A stretch of 64,000 nucleotides of DNA from Bacteroidota bacterium (GCA_029573235.1 JAKQGX010000004.1:1-64000); one strand, 5' to 3'. Shown: positions 1-10,290, numbered from the stretch's first letter. Translations and numbers: made by a program. The notes: generated from the sequence alone by a model not told the origin.

Positions 1-452
1 GGGTTGCCAAAGCTGTAAGCATAGGGCTTTTGCAGCGGCAGCCGCAGCCAACTGTCCTTCCATATCGTATCCGGCAGCACAAAGAGGCTGTCGTAATATA
101 CCGTATCTAACTGGGGATGTACCATAGCTCCCGGTACAATAGGAACGGGAAACATAGAGTAGTGGCTCGACCCCATCCGCACCATCAGCCCGGGCAGGTA
201 GGCACCCTTGGGGGTCATCCCGGCATTTCGGATATACAAGTCGGTGATGACCCCCTGGGCGGGCATGTTCGGAAAATCGGAACGATGGTACAATACCTGA
301 TAACCGCCTGACTGGTAGTGGGCTAACATAGTCCCTACAGTGTACAGTCTGGAACTGGGGGGGAAGGTATCGCATTTGTAGAGGGGGGTGCTCTGGGCAG
401 CCGCCGTGGTGGCTGCCAGCATAAAGGCTATTATGGTTATATATGTTCTCAT
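1..452 (-). CDS. Secreted hypothetical protein, C-terminus truncated by window start
   Basis: Reverse-strand frame open from ATG at 452 to the window edge; begins MRTYITIIAFMLAATTAAAQS (signal peptide), absent from ORF track because it runs off the edge. Confidence 0.7.
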   Translation of the reverse strand, partial: MRTYITIIAFMLAATTAAAQSTPLYKCDTFPPSSRLYTVGTMLAHYQSGGYQVLYHRSDFPNMPAQGVITDLYIRNAGMTPKGAYLPGLMVRMGSSHYSMFPVPIVPGAMVHPQLDTVYYDSLFVLPDTIWKDSWLRLPLQKPYAYSFGN

Positions 453-464
453 GATGCCTTCTAT

Positions 465-2093
465 TTAGCGTTTCAAAAATTTTTGACTGGGGATGCCGGG
501 TATTTGCAACCAATACGTACCACTGCCCAGCGAGCGGATGTCTATCTCCTTGCTCGGGGTGCTGCCCTGCAGCATTACCCGCCCGGTCATATCCATAATG
601 GTATAGTGGTAAGGTGCCGGTGCAGAGGTAGTAAGGTGCAGCCAATCGTTTGCGGGATTGGGGTAGAGGGTAGCTGCCGGCACGGTGGCTACCTGAACGA
701 CGGTAGGTCGAAACTTCATGGTATCCGGCGAGGGGGATAACTTCATGAATATATTCCCTCCGCTGCCATTGCCTATATCACGACCATCGTACCAAGCACT
801 CAGCAGGTAATCGCCGGAATTGCTGCAAGTACTCAACGCCAACGATTTGGAGGCATCGGCAGATGTATAGTCAGGGCTGATTGCGCCGGTAGGCGATTGA
901 TTGATTTGGTAATAACTGCCACTAAGGGGCAATCCGGAATTGGGTGCTATATCCCAAGCATAGTAGCTGAGGGAATCATATACCAAATAACCCACGGTAA
1001 ATTGTTTTTTACCTATAATAGGAGAAGTAATAGGATGGGGGAATTCTAAACCACCTGCCACACAGGGTGATTTCACATCATTAAGTAAAAAAGGAGTAGT
1101 GAAATGTTGTAACGTGTTGGAGGATTGACCACTTAACCCATACCCTTGATAGCCGGAGCCGACCCTTGCAGATACTGCAACTTGCCACAATGGCTCTGGA
1201 ACGTATTGTATGCTCAAGGATTCAATACGTGGGAAAAGAACTGATGCAACCGAATGATTTATTGTATCTACTATTGTTGGAGTGCCAAAAGGAGGGATTA
1301 GTAATCTAACGGCAGTCAGAATAGAGGGTGGTGCTCCAGGAGTAGCTACAGTATATGTAAATACTGCAAATTTTTGGGGATTAGACGGGTTATTTATTAG
1401 TGTATAACAAGCAACATCCGACGATTCACTATGACCGGTGTGGGATGCTACTTGTGCGGATAGGTTGGTACGTCCTTGTAACTTAAAACCCGACATGTTG
1501 TATAGGGCATAATAAATATCAGATGTCCCGATCGGGTCGAGTTCTGTCCAAGTAACAATAAGTTCATCCAAACGATGAAAGCCATCTTTGTTGTATTGGC
1601 GGGTGTCCGTCCACATATCTAAATGAGGCATTGGGTCGGTATCTGAAAACGGAGGATATGCGGAAAATGACAAAGGAGGCAATGTAATCCCGGCAGATGC
1701 TACATTAAAGGTTGGAAGCCCCACATCTATTAAATCGTAAAAATCAAGTCTCACAAAATTACCGGCATCATAGTAAGTGATGGCGGCACGGTATCGTCCC
1801 GGTTGGTCGGGGTTGTCGCCAATGACGATGTCGGGGCGGCTGCCGTCAATGTTAATAGTGTATGTATGCCCGGCATAGTCTTTAAAGAAAGCATGAGATA
1901 CGTTGCTCTTGCATCCTTCATCCCATGCAATGCCAATAATGGGTTGGTCGTGCAGGGTTTTTATCATGTCGCAATTGACCACTACATCGTCCAGCTTATG
2001 ATCCGGAACGCCCATATTGGTAGTCGTAACTTGGTCCACCCATACATCCGGCAGGGTGGCAGGTACTTGTGCGAGGGTGGATAGGGATAACAT
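465..2093 (-). CDS. T9SS type A sorting domain-containing secreted protein; annotated start probably truncated by a poly-G frameshift, with the intact reading likely starting at 2148
   Basis: C-terminus ATLYPNPANDWLHLTTSAPAPYHYTIMDMTGRVMLQG...LGSGTYWLQI is a classic T9SS C-terminal sorting domain; N-terminus MLSLSTLAQ looks like only the end of a signal peptide. Confidence 0.85.
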   Translation of the reverse strand: MLSLSTLAQVPATLPDVWVDQVTTTNMGVPDHKLDDVVVNCDMIKTLHDQPIIGIAWDEGCKSNVSHAFFKDYAGHTYTINIDGSRPDIVIGDNPDQPGRYRAAITYYDAGNFVRLDFYDLIDVGLPTFNVASAGITLPPLSFSAYPPFSDTDPMPHLDMWTDTRQYNKDGFHRLDELIVTWTELDPIGTSDIYYALYNMSGFKLQGRTNLSAQVASHTGHSESSDVACYTLINNPSNPQKFAVFTYTVATPGAPPSILTAVRLLIPPFGTPTIVDTINHSVASVLFPRIESLSIQYVPEPLWQVAVSARVGSGYQGYGLSGQSSNTLQHFTTPFLLNDVKSPCVAGGLEFPHPITSPIIGKKQFTVGYLVYDSLSYYAWDIAPNSGLPLSGSYYQINQSPTGAISPDYTSADASKSLALSTCSNSGDYLLSAWYDGRDIGNGSGGNIFMKLSPSPDTMKFRPTVVQVATVPAATLYPNPANDWLHLTTSAPAPYHYTIMDMTGRVMLQGSTPSKEIDIRSLGSGTYWLQIPGIPSQKFLKR

Positions 2094-2104
2094 ATTAAAA
2101 ATTA

Positions 2105-2114
2105 CCCCCCCCCC
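2105..2114. repeat. Homopolymer C10 (G10 on the coding strand), candidate contingency tract
   Basis: Ten consecutive C read directly at the 5' end of the T9SS gene. Confidence 0.85.
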
Positions 2115-2261
2115 ATAACATTTTTCTAAATGTGTGCTTTTGTAGCATGTTTGAGAAAGTTTAAAAGGTTAAGAATAGGTTAAAGATAAACACTATTCCA
2201 CCAAAAAACAAAATATGTAAGGAGATAATTTAGAAAATAATGGAACAACAACTAGGGTCCA

Positions 2262-2558
2262 TTACAGCACCAGCATTTCCCGATTCAGGCTCCAGGCTTC
2301 TGCCTTTGCTGCAAACAACGATTTTGTTTTCGACCAAGTATCTTTGAAAAGAGGCGAGAAACGATAATGATTTAGTTTGGCTTCGTTTTCCCAATGACTA
2401 TAGGTAAAGAAAATAGTGGGATCGTGGGCATCTCGCCACAGCTCCAGATGCTTGCAACCATCCACCCGGCGGATACGTTCTTTTCGTTCTTCAAACAAGT
2501 GGAGAAACGTGACTACGTGCTCCGGCAGAAACTGCATTTTTACGATTCGTAGTATCAT
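2262..2558 (-). CDS. Antibiotic biosynthesis monooxygenase (ABM) family protein
   Basis: 98 aa; MILRIVKMQFLPEHVVTFLHLFEERKERIRRVDGCKHLELWRD...FFTYSHWENEAKLNHYRFSPLF typical of ABM/quinol monooxygenase fold. Confidence 0.7.
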   Translation of the reverse strand: MILRIVKMQFLPEHVVTFLHLFEERKERIRRVDGCKHLELWRDAHDPTIFFTYSHWENEAKLNHYRFSPLFKDTWSKTKSLFAAKAEAWSLNREMLVL

Positions 2559-3349
2559 TCGAAGAAAATTTTAACGGTGTTGTACATCAGGTTTTTGTCT
2601 TGGCGCACTTGCAGTCCAAACAACGAAGCAGCCTTGCCTCTGTTGATGGTCAGTTCCAAATATCCGGCAGCATTAAACCGACACAGTTTTTCGCTTTCGC
2701 GCACATCAGTATAGTGTTGTTTGATGCTGGTAATGACCTCGTCTCTCATAAAACGAATGGTAAACGGACGGTTGGCTTGTACGGCTTCAAACTGTTGTCG
2801 GGTGATGTTTAATACCACATTTTCAAATCGGTCGATGTACATCACATGACATTCGAGGGTATTACCTTCCAGCTTGGGCAGCCAATGCACCGGTGTGTTT
2901 TGAGCGTCAAATAGCGGTAAACCCAAGTCGGCAGGAGAGCTTGTCTGCAAGGATTGTAAGAGCCAGCCCAGTTTTTGCATCCAAGCGCCGAATCCATCTT
3001 TAGCGTTCACCGTGGCAGCTTTCCAAAGTGTGGTAGCCGCACTGTCAAAGGTTAAGGAAAGAATACCATTGTCCGGTGCCAGAAAATAATGACCGTCTTT
3101 TTCGCACAGTACCATCACCGATTCTTTTTGATAAAAGATATCAAACAAAACAAGGTGGCAGGTGTTTTTGGGGAAACTCCGGTAGGCGGAAGCCAGTAAG
3201 TAGGCTGCTTGCGAGGTTTGATACGGCTCTACATGATGGCTGATATCCACCATAGGAACATTAGGTATATATGTCATCAATATACCCTTTGCCTTTGCCA
3301 GCGTGGCATCTTGCAATCCGAAATCTGATAATAGAGTAACCGCATTCAT
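2555..3349 (-). CDS. SAM hydroxide adenosyltransferase / SAM-dependent chlorinase-fluorinase family (DUF62)
   Basis: MNAVTLLSDFGLQDATLAKAKGILMTYIPNVPMVDISHHVEPYQTSQAAYLL; start chosen at internal Met of the 285-aa ORF; stop overlaps ABM start by 4 bp. Confidence 0.8.
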   Translation of the reverse strand: MNAVTLLSDFGLQDATLAKAKGILMTYIPNVPMVDISHHVEPYQTSQAAYLLASAYRSFPKNTCHLVLFDIFYQKESVMVLCEKDGHYFLAPDNGILSLTFDSAATTLWKAATVNAKDGFGAWMQKLGWLLQSLQTSSPADLGLPLFDAQNTPVHWLPKLEGNTLECHVMYIDRFENVVLNITRQQFEAVQANRPFTIRFMRDEVITSIKQHYTDVRESEKLCRFNAAGYLELTINRGKAASLFGLQVRQDKNLMYNTVKIFFE

Positions 3350-3489
3350 CAGCAGTGCAAAAGTAGCAGCCTGCGTCACAAAAGCAAAACATGATTTAGG
3401 AGAGAAAACCACCGCTCTTGGTTGCGAATAATATCCTCACTAATATTTCGTTTACATTGGTATAACTTTACGCCCCACAATCTATTGCC

Positions 3490-4914
3490 TTGATGAAGAA
3501 CTCACGCGCTATTATCGGTATGCTTATCAGTGCCATTGTCCTTATAGGTTTCAACGCTTGTAAAAAAGAAACCTTGTTGACCAGCGGCGGAACGCTTCGA
3601 TTTTCTACCGATACCCTCAGTTTTGATACGGTCTTTACCGAATATGCGAGCTTCACGATGGAGCTAAAAATATACAATCCTCAAAGCCAAAAAATATCCC
3701 TCTCCAATGTACGCTTAGAAAAAGGAACACAATCCTATTTTTCCCTCAATGTAGATGGGCAATCCGGAAACAGCATTTCTCAAATTGAGGTAGCCGCCAA
3801 TGATAGTTTCTATGTATTTGCCACGGTGAAAATAGACCCCACCAACGATAATAATCCCTTCATCATTGAAGACCGATTGATAGCCACATTAAACGGAAAT
3901 GAATTTTCGATACCGGTATATGCTTATGGGCAAAATGCGCATTACCTCCGCGATAGTGTCATCTCGCAAGATATGACTTGGGTTAATGACCGTCCCTATG
4001 TGATACTGCACAGTGCTGCCGTGGACGTGGGCAAAACCCTGACCATACAACCCGGCTGCCGGATATATATGCACCAGGACTCGCGCTTGTATGTGCTGGG
4101 ACGACTATTGGCACAAGGAACTAAGCAAGACAGCATTATCTTTCAAGGCAATCGTTTGGATCGGGGATATTTTGGCTATCAAGGTTATCCCGGCGAATGG
4201 GGCGGCATCTATTTCGACAGCAGTAGCACGGGCAATGTACTGGACTGGGTGGTGCTGCGCAACTGTGGTAACAATGCCGGCGGCGGTCTTCCCTTTGCGA
4301 TAGAAGTATTCGGAAAACAAGGCAGCCCTACCCAACTGACCTTGCAACACACCTTAGTTGAAAACAGTATCGGCTATGGATTGATTAGTTTTTCGGGAAA
4401 TATTACCGCACAAAATTCCTTGTTCCATACCTGTGGGGCGCAAGCGTTGGCGCTCTTGCAAGGCGGCAATTACCGTTTCGACAATTGCGACTTTATCATT
4501 TATGGTACCAACAAAGTGAGCCATATCAATCAACCCACAGTAGCCGTGCTCAACTATTTTGACATTACCCAAACCACACGTCTGGTGGGCGATTTAACGG
4601 CTCAATTCAACAACTGTGTTATTGACGGCTCATTGGAGAACGAGCTGTTCTGCAATCGTTCGGATGCTGCCGGCTATCAGGTTTCATTTAATCATTGTTT
4701 GATAAAAAGCAAAGACCCGGTTCCGAATTATGTAACGCTGGCGCAATGCCGTATCAATGAAAATCCATTGTACAAGGATATTTCCAAATGGGATTTTCGT
4801 CCGAAAGAAGGCTCTCCGTTAATTGACAACGGCACAACGATACCGAGTATCACCAACGATTTAGATGATAAAGTGTGGGGGCTTCCCATGGGTATCGGCT
4901 GTTATAAATACTAA
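3490..4914 (+). CDS. Lipoprotein with predicted right-handed beta-helix
   Basis: Lipobox-like N-terminus (VLIGFNACKK), repeated short hydrophobic rungs and a GSPLIDNGTT motif typical of parallel beta-helix proteins. Confidence 0.65.
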   Translation: MMKNSRAIIGMLISAIVLIGFNACKKETLLTSGGTLRFSTDTLSFDTVFTEYASFTMELKIYNPQSQKISLSNVRLEKGTQSYFSLNVDGQSGNSISQIEVAANDSFYVFATVKIDPTNDNNPFIIEDRLIATLNGNEFSIPVYAYGQNAHYLRDSVISQDMTWVNDRPYVILHSAAVDVGKTLTIQPGCRIYMHQDSRLYVLGRLLAQGTKQDSIIFQGNRLDRGYFGYQGYPGEWGGIYFDSSSTGNVLDWVVLRNCGNNAGGGLPFAIEVFGKQGSPTQLTLQHTLVENSIGYGLISFSGNITAQNSLFHTCGAQALALLQGGNYRFDNCDFIIYGTNKVSHINQPTVAVLNYFDITQTTRLVGDLTAQFNNCVIDGSLENELFCNRSDAAGYQVSFNHCLIKSKDPVPNYVTLAQCRINENPLYKDISKWDFRPKEGSPLIDNGTTIPSITNDLDDKVWGLPMGIGCYKY

Positions 4915-4934
4915 ATCACATTACCAACCTTTAC

Positions 4935-7529
4935 CTACAAAGCGCGATACCGTTCGATGAGGTCGGCATCTTTTTCGTCGGCAATAATCCGTGCCCGATA
5001 AGGGTCAATGATGGGTAGCCGGGCTGTGGCAACTGCCCGCAATGATTTATTAGTGGAGGCAGCGGCATGTTGGTAATATTGGTACAATCGAAACACCACT
5101 GCTCCTACATCAAAACGATACGTTTTAATGCTTTCCGTAGCTGCCATTTGTTGTAATAAATGCAAGCAACTATCCAACACCTTTGGGTCTTCGCAGCGGA
5201 TGGCATACGTATATAACTGTTGCGCCAAGGCAATTTTCGAACGACCATAAAGCGTTTTAGACGTATGCGCCAACATATTGAAATCGGCATCATTACCGGC
5301 TTTCGCCAAGATAGACCATACGGCATGGCGAAGCTCCGCATGGCAATCACCACGGGCTATTCGGGATACAGCTATGCGATAGGCACTCGTGCTGTCGATG
5401 GCACTCAAGGCTTCGAGTGCGGCACCGGCAACGGCATAAGAGCTATCGCCAACGGCTTCCGAAAATGCTTCTTTCATTGAGAAAACCTTCCATGCACCCA
5501 GTACTTTAAACGCTTCTGCCCGCACAAGGTTATTACCATCGTGCCTTGCCAACAATACGATAGCATCCTTCAAGTCTTTGAAATGTTTTTGATGGGTATA
5601 ATAATCGTGCAATAAAGAGAGTGCATGCGTTCTTACTTCGGGATGCGGGTCTTTTAAACCCGCTGCTACCAATAGATAGGAGGCGCTGTCGGTGGCATAT
5701 TGCAGGGCGGCTGTCAGGCTTCTTCGTTTGGAGATATAATCATTTTCTGCCACCAAAAATTGTTGTAACCAAAGTGATGCCGATTTGGTTTCCTGCATCT
5801 CGCCCACCAACCCATGCTCGATATCGGGAATTATTAACGGCTTCACTCCCTGCTGATAAGGATAGGAAAACTGCTGTTGTTTTTTTTGCAAGTTCCAAAC
5901 AATGGGCTGCAGCTCGCTACCATACACAAGTCCGGATTTTAAGGTTAAGGCATAAGCTGCCCCTGGTTGCAACTGTTGGATGTGCACTTGCAGCATTTGC
6001 AGCGAATCGTTGTAGTCATATTCCAACTTCAGCACCGGATGCCCTCCTTTGTAATACCATTGAAGGAAAAAAGGCGTCCAATCGGTGCCGGTAACTTGTT
6101 CTACTGCTTTTCGCCAGTCGGATACTTCTGCATTGCCCAAAGCATGAGATTGCAGGTATCGATTCATAGCCAGATAAAAAGCGCTGTCGCCCATCAAGCC
6201 ATGCATATAGCGCAAGATGGCACTACCCTTTTGATACGACACACGGTCAAACATGTCTTCGTGCCGGGCATATTGGGTGCGCACCAGCGGTGGGTCGTTG
6301 TTGACAGCTTGGCGGAGATAACTGTTCAAATCGTTATATGCCAACAGGTCGTTGGACACGGCACCATAGCGATGCTTTCGCCAAAGCTGCTCGCCATAGG
6401 TGGCAAACGATTCGTTGAGGGTCAATTGCCCCCATGACTTTGCGGTAACGTAGTCGCCAAACCATTGGTGAAACAATTCGTGCGATACTACATCTTCGTT
6501 ATTGCGGTCTGCCAGCTCCCGATGATTTTGATGCATAAATTCGCCAAACAAACTGGCACTGGTGTTTTCCATTGCACCGCTCACATAATCGCGCACGATA
6601 ATCTGGCTGTATTTATTCCAAGGATACGGCACGCCGGTAATACCCGAAAAGAAGTCTATCATCTGCGGCGTGTGTTGAAAAATCCGTAAGGCATAAGGTG
6701 CATAAGCCGGCTCGACATAATACTGAATGGGCTTGCCTTTCCAAGGTGTATCATTGACGATTACAAAATTGCCCACAGCAAACATGATAGCATAGGGTTG
6801 TATAGGTTGCCGCATCTCCCAAGTATCCACGCGCTCTCCATTTCCTGTTTTTTGACTTTTCACCAATGCACCATTGCTGAGTGTAACAAAGGAATCCGGA
6901 ACGGTGAGGCGCAATGTAAACGTAAACTTTTCGTTGGGTTGGTCGAAGGTGGGAAACCAATGAGAGTTGGCTTGTGTCTCACCTTGTGTCCACAATTGTT
7001 TGGGCTTGCCGGGTACTTCGTAATTATTGTTGATGTAATACAAACCACGGTCTTCGGAAATGGCTTTGCTGCCGCCCGGATTTGCAACATAAGGCTGTGC
7101 TACGTACTGAATAAATAGAACAATAGTATCATGGGCAGCATAGGTTTTGTCTAATTTTATCACCAGCTTTTCTTCTTTTTGATAATAGGACAACGGCTTG
7201 GTTTGTGGATGCTTCAAAGCTACTTGTTCTACCTTCATGGAGGGTGCATCCAAAAGGATAGAGTCGGAAGGATAGAAATAGGGGTGCAGGCGTATCTGCA
7301 CGGTTCCTTTGGCTTCGTACAAATAGCTTCCGTGGCGCATTTGAAAGGGTTGCAAATCGATATCGGTGTGAAGTATATCCCAATAACGTGGTACTGCTGT
7401 GCGGTACTCAGATGAGGCAGTCGTAACCGTGACGGCTCCAAGAGATTTGTCTTCTGAAATGACTTTTTTAGTGCTTGTGCAAGCCATCATACCCATCACT
7501 GCAACGATAGAAGCAAACAGTTGTTTCAT
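4935..7529 (-). CDS. M1 family aminopeptidase
   Basis: GAMEN motif (VSGAMENTSASLFGEF), HEXXH (VVSHELFHQWFGDYVTAKSWGQLTLNESFATY), HEAT-like C-terminus. Confidence 0.93.
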   Translation of the reverse strand: MKQLFASIVAVMGMMACTSTKKVISEDKSLGAVTVTTASSEYRTAVPRYWDILHTDIDLQPFQMRHGSYLYEAKGTVQIRLHPYFYPSDSILLDAPSMKVEQVALKHPQTKPLSYYQKEEKLVIKLDKTYAAHDTIVLFIQYVAQPYVANPGGSKAISEDRGLYYINNNYEVPGKPKQLWTQGETQANSHWFPTFDQPNEKFTFTLRLTVPDSFVTLSNGALVKSQKTGNGERVDTWEMRQPIQPYAIMFAVGNFVIVNDTPWKGKPIQYYVEPAYAPYALRIFQHTPQMIDFFSGITGVPYPWNKYSQIIVRDYVSGAMENTSASLFGEFMHQNHRELADRNNEDVVSHELFHQWFGDYVTAKSWGQLTLNESFATYGEQLWRKHRYGAVSNDLLAYNDLNSYLRQAVNNDPPLVRTQYARHEDMFDRVSYQKGSAILRYMHGLMGDSAFYLAMNRYLQSHALGNAEVSDWRKAVEQVTGTDWTPFFLQWYYKGGHPVLKLEYDYNDSLQMLQVHIQQLQPGAAYALTLKSGLVYGSELQPIVWNLQKKQQQFSYPYQQGVKPLIIPDIEHGLVGEMQETKSASLWLQQFLVAENDYISKRRSLTAALQYATDSASYLLVAAGLKDPHPEVRTHALSLLHDYYTHQKHFKDLKDAIVLLARHDGNNLVRAEAFKVLGAWKVFSMKEAFSEAVGDSSYAVAGAALEALSAIDSTSAYRIAVSRIARGDCHAELRHAVWSILAKAGNDADFNMLAHTSKTLYGRSKIALAQQLYTYAIRCEDPKVLDSCLHLLQQMAATESIKTYRFDVGAVVFRLYQYYQHAAASTNKSLRAVATARLPIIDPYRARIIADEKDADLIERYRAL

Positions 7530-7628
7530 ACAAGAATTGATAATAGAATACTAATGTAGCAGAATTGATACGGATAAAAAGGGTGATTTATTTACATTTG
7601 CCGGACTATAAAAAACAAGCTGTATTTC

Positions 7629-8129
7629 ATGTTGCAAGCAAAGGTCAACGAAAAAAAAGAATACCGTGTAGAACAAATGGATGGGGAATGGTACGTCAAT
7701 GATACTCCGGTGAAATGGGATATCCGTATGTTGCCCAATGGGCTCATCAGTATTTTGTACAATCACCAATCCTATACGGCCACCTTGGAATCGGTAAACC
7801 ACAAGACCAAAGAAGTGCAACTCAATATAGGTGGAAGACCCTACCACATAGCCCTCAAAGAACCCATTGACCAACTATTGAGCAGCATGGGGCTGGATAT
7901 GGCTTTGGCACAAAAAGTAGAACCGGTGAAAGCTCCAATGCCGGGAATGGTGTTGAAAATATTAGTTACGCCCGGACAACAAATCAACAAAGGCGATGGA
8001 CTGCTGATATTAGAAGCCATGAAGATGGAAAACATTTTAAAAGCAACGGCTCCCGCCACCGTAAAAGCCATTAAAGTAACGGAAAAAACAGCCGTAGAAA
8101 AAGGAGCCATCCTGATAGATTTAGAATAA
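7629..8129 (+). CDS. Biotin/lipoyl-containing carrier protein (acyl-CoA carboxylase biotin carboxyl carrier-like)
   Basis: APMPGMVLKILVTPGQQINKGDGLLILEAMKMENILKATAPATVKAI: biotinylation EAMKM motif. Confidence 0.92.
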   Translation: MLQAKVNEKKEYRVEQMDGEWYVNDTPVKWDIRMLPNGLISILYNHQSYTATLESVNHKTKEVQLNIGGRPYHIALKEPIDQLLSSMGLDMALAQKVEPVKAPMPGMVLKILVTPGQQINKGDGLLILEAMKMENILKATAPATVKAIKVTEKTAVEKGAILIDLE

Positions 8130-8131
8130 TC

Positions 8132-9241
8132 ATGAAATCTTTTATTAAATATTTCACCCTACTCACTGGTCTGTTGTTTTCCTTGCAGGCAGCAGCAGAG
8201 CGCTTTTCGTATGTGTATATACAAGGCGATAAGAAATTGCCATTTTATGTAAAAATGGAAGATGAGATGCTGCCCCGTTACAGCAAATACTTTTGCATCA
8301 TTCCACAATTGGCGGCTGCCCCCATTCAAATACAAATACTCTTTCAGCAAAATGAATACCCTCCCCAAACCTTCAATATTTTAGTGCCTCAAGATGGGCA
8401 TCGAGGTTTTCTGCTAACGCGCATCAATAACAGCTTTGCTTTATACGACCTGCAACAAAAATTTTACCTGCTGCCCGGCACCACCAATGAAGACCGCCTT
8501 CCCGCAACCAACACCCTCACTGCTACGACCGCAACCGCACTCGAAGCTCCTAAAGTAACGACCGCCCGAGTAATACGAAAAAACGAAACACCTCAAACCA
8601 TACTACCTAAAACGGAGACAAACCAACCGACACAAACCAAGAAGGCTGCAGCTACGAATGAGCCGGAGTTTATGGAAGGTATCGAGCTGACTACGCCCAA
8701 TGGTCGCACCCACTCTACGACAACGGAAAACACATCCACGACCAACGAAACAACCGAAAATATTCCGGTACGGCAACCCGTCTACCAGCGTCAACAAACG
8801 AACGTACCTCAGCGAGTAAACATAGCCGACGAAGTAGCCGTGGAAGAAGTGACCGAACCAACTGCTACAACAGAATCAACCGTGATGGAGGAGGCTACAC
8901 CGGCAGCACCTAATCCCGCAACCACTACCCTACCGCAAGTAAATCGTGCCTGTCCGGAACCCATAGGTGATGAGAAATTTGATGATATTTACTTGGCTGC
9001 GAAAGCCAAAAACAATGACGACAAGCGAATAGGATACCTAATAAAAAAGGCAGAAGAGCACTGTTACAGTTCCCGACACGCATTTTTATTAGCTCGATTG
9101 ATGCAAGCAGAGTCGTTGCGGTATTCTTTTTTGAAAGCGATATATCCTAAAATTACCGACCAACAAAACTTTCCATTACTGGCAGATGCCTTGTTTCAAA
9201 CCTTGGAATGGAAAAGTTACTTCACACTGATTTACGAATAA
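8132..9241 (+). CDS. Exported protein with Thr/Glu/Pro-rich linker and DUF4476-like C-terminal domain
   Basis: Signal peptide; low-complexity TE/TT-rich middle; C-terminal IGDEKFDDIYLAAKAKNNDDKRIGYLIKKAEEHCYSSRHAFLLARLMQAESLRYSFLKAIYPKITD resembles DUF4476. Confidence 0.7.
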   Translation: MKSFIKYFTLLTGLLFSLQAAAERFSYVYIQGDKKLPFYVKMEDEMLPRYSKYFCIIPQLAAAPIQIQILFQQNEYPPQTFNILVPQDGHRGFLLTRINNSFALYDLQQKFYLLPGTTNEDRLPATNTLTATTATALEAPKVTTARVIRKNETPQTILPKTETNQPTQTKKAAATNEPEFMEGIELTTPNGRTHSTTTENTSTTNETTENIPVRQPVYQRQQTNVPQRVNIADEVAVEEVTEPTATTESTVMEEATPAAPNPATTTLPQVNRACPEPIGDEKFDDIYLAAKAKNNDDKRIGYLIKKAEEHCYSSRHAFLLARLMQAESLRYSFLKAIYPKITDQQNFPLLADALFQTLEWKSYFTLIYE

Positions 9242-9248
9242 ACGATAC

Positions 9249-9776
9249 ATGTCACAGCGGCTCACCATCAGCGCTATTGCGCTAATTCTTTTTTTATCTT
9301 CTTGTACAAATTCCAAAGAAAAAAAACTCATGGGCAAATGGGTGGCGATAGCCATGGAAAGCCCTCGTTTGGAACAAGAAATTAAAGAAGCACAACGATT
9401 TATAGACACGGTAGGTAGCCACACCACACCGGATGAAAACATGGCACTGTATGGAGTGCGTGATATGGACAGCCTGAGGACACTGTTGAAAGAACAAATG
9501 GAATTGACATTAGTAGAGCAAAAGCGACTCATTGATAGCACTTGGTTAGACTTTTTAAAAGGCGGTATCATTGCATCCAATTTTGGAGCACCACAACCCG
9601 ATACAATAAATTGGTATTTGGATGATGAGGGAGACTTGATATTGGATGAAATGAAAATGAAAGGCAGTGGCGATAAAGTGCGTATGGAAATAACAACCCT
9701 CACCAATGATACGCTGCGACTACGCTTCAATGAAAATGGCTACAGCAGCACCGCCACCTTTGTGCGGAAGAAATAA
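9249..9776 (+). CDS. Hypothetical lipoprotein
   Basis: ALILFLSSCTNSKEKKLMGKWVA lipobox; single-domain lipoprotein. Confidence 0.7.
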   Translation: MSQRLTISAIALILFLSSCTNSKEKKLMGKWVAIAMESPRLEQEIKEAQRFIDTVGSHTTPDENMALYGVRDMDSLRTLLKEQMELTLVEQKRLIDSTWLDFLKGGIIASNFGAPQPDTINWYLDDEGDLILDEMKMKGSGDKVRMEITTLTNDTLRLRFNENGYSSTATFVRKK

Positions 9777-9815
9777 GCAACTACTCCTCGTGATGAAGAC
9801 GGTTTGGAAAATACA

Positions 9816-9848
9816 CGCATGGTCACAGCTTCGCTGTGACCATGCGTG
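9816..9848. terminator. Long perfect hairpin between convergent genes (15-bp stem, TTC loop)
   Basis: ACGCATGGTCACAGC-TTC-GCTGTGACCATGCGT. Confidence 0.75.
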
Positions 9849-9876
9849 ATAAAAACCAAGGGTTATCCCCTATCAA

Positions 9877-10290
9877 CTAATTCCAAACGTATTGTTTTTT
9901 GTTCATCAACAGGGCTTCGCCGGTGATGGTTTGGTCGCCGGTAGCCGCGTCATAAACAGCACATTCATAAAGCACCCTATTTTTTTCAGGGAATATTTCT
10001 TTGACTTTTACAACAGCTTCATATTCTTGATCGGTAAACATGGGCTTCATCCATTTCATAGATTGGCTCAAGTACACATGACCATCCACATACCACAAGG
10101 CGCCAAATATTTTGGTGAACACACTGGCTCCCAAAAAACCATGAATGATGTTTCTGCCAAACATGCTGTCTTTTCCGGCTTGCGCATCAATATGCAAGGG
10201 ATTGGTATCTCCACTTACGCGGGCATAACCATCTACATCTGCTTGTGTGTAACTGAATTTGTGACGGAATTCGTCTCCTACTTTTAACAT
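9877..10290 (-). CDS. MaoC family dehydratase
   Basis: FSYTQADVDGYARVSGDTNPLHIDAQAGKDSMFGRNIIHGFLGASVFTKIFG hot-dog hydratase motif. Confidence 0.9.
   Translation of the reverse strand: MLKVGDEFRHKFSYTQADVDGYARVSGDTNPLHIDAQAGKDSMFGRNIIHGFLGASVFTKIFGALWYVDGHVYLSQSMKWMKPMFTDQEYEAVVKVKEIFPEKNRVLYECAVYDAATGDQTITGEALLMNKKQYVWN

Noticed and set aside
5621-6437. Two 156-157 aa plus-strand ORFs
   Set aside because: Antisense to the M1 aminopeptidase; no coherent protein features
9176-9730. 184-aa minus-strand ORF
   Set aside because: Antisense to the lipoprotein at 9249-9776, Ser/Ile-rich spurious frame
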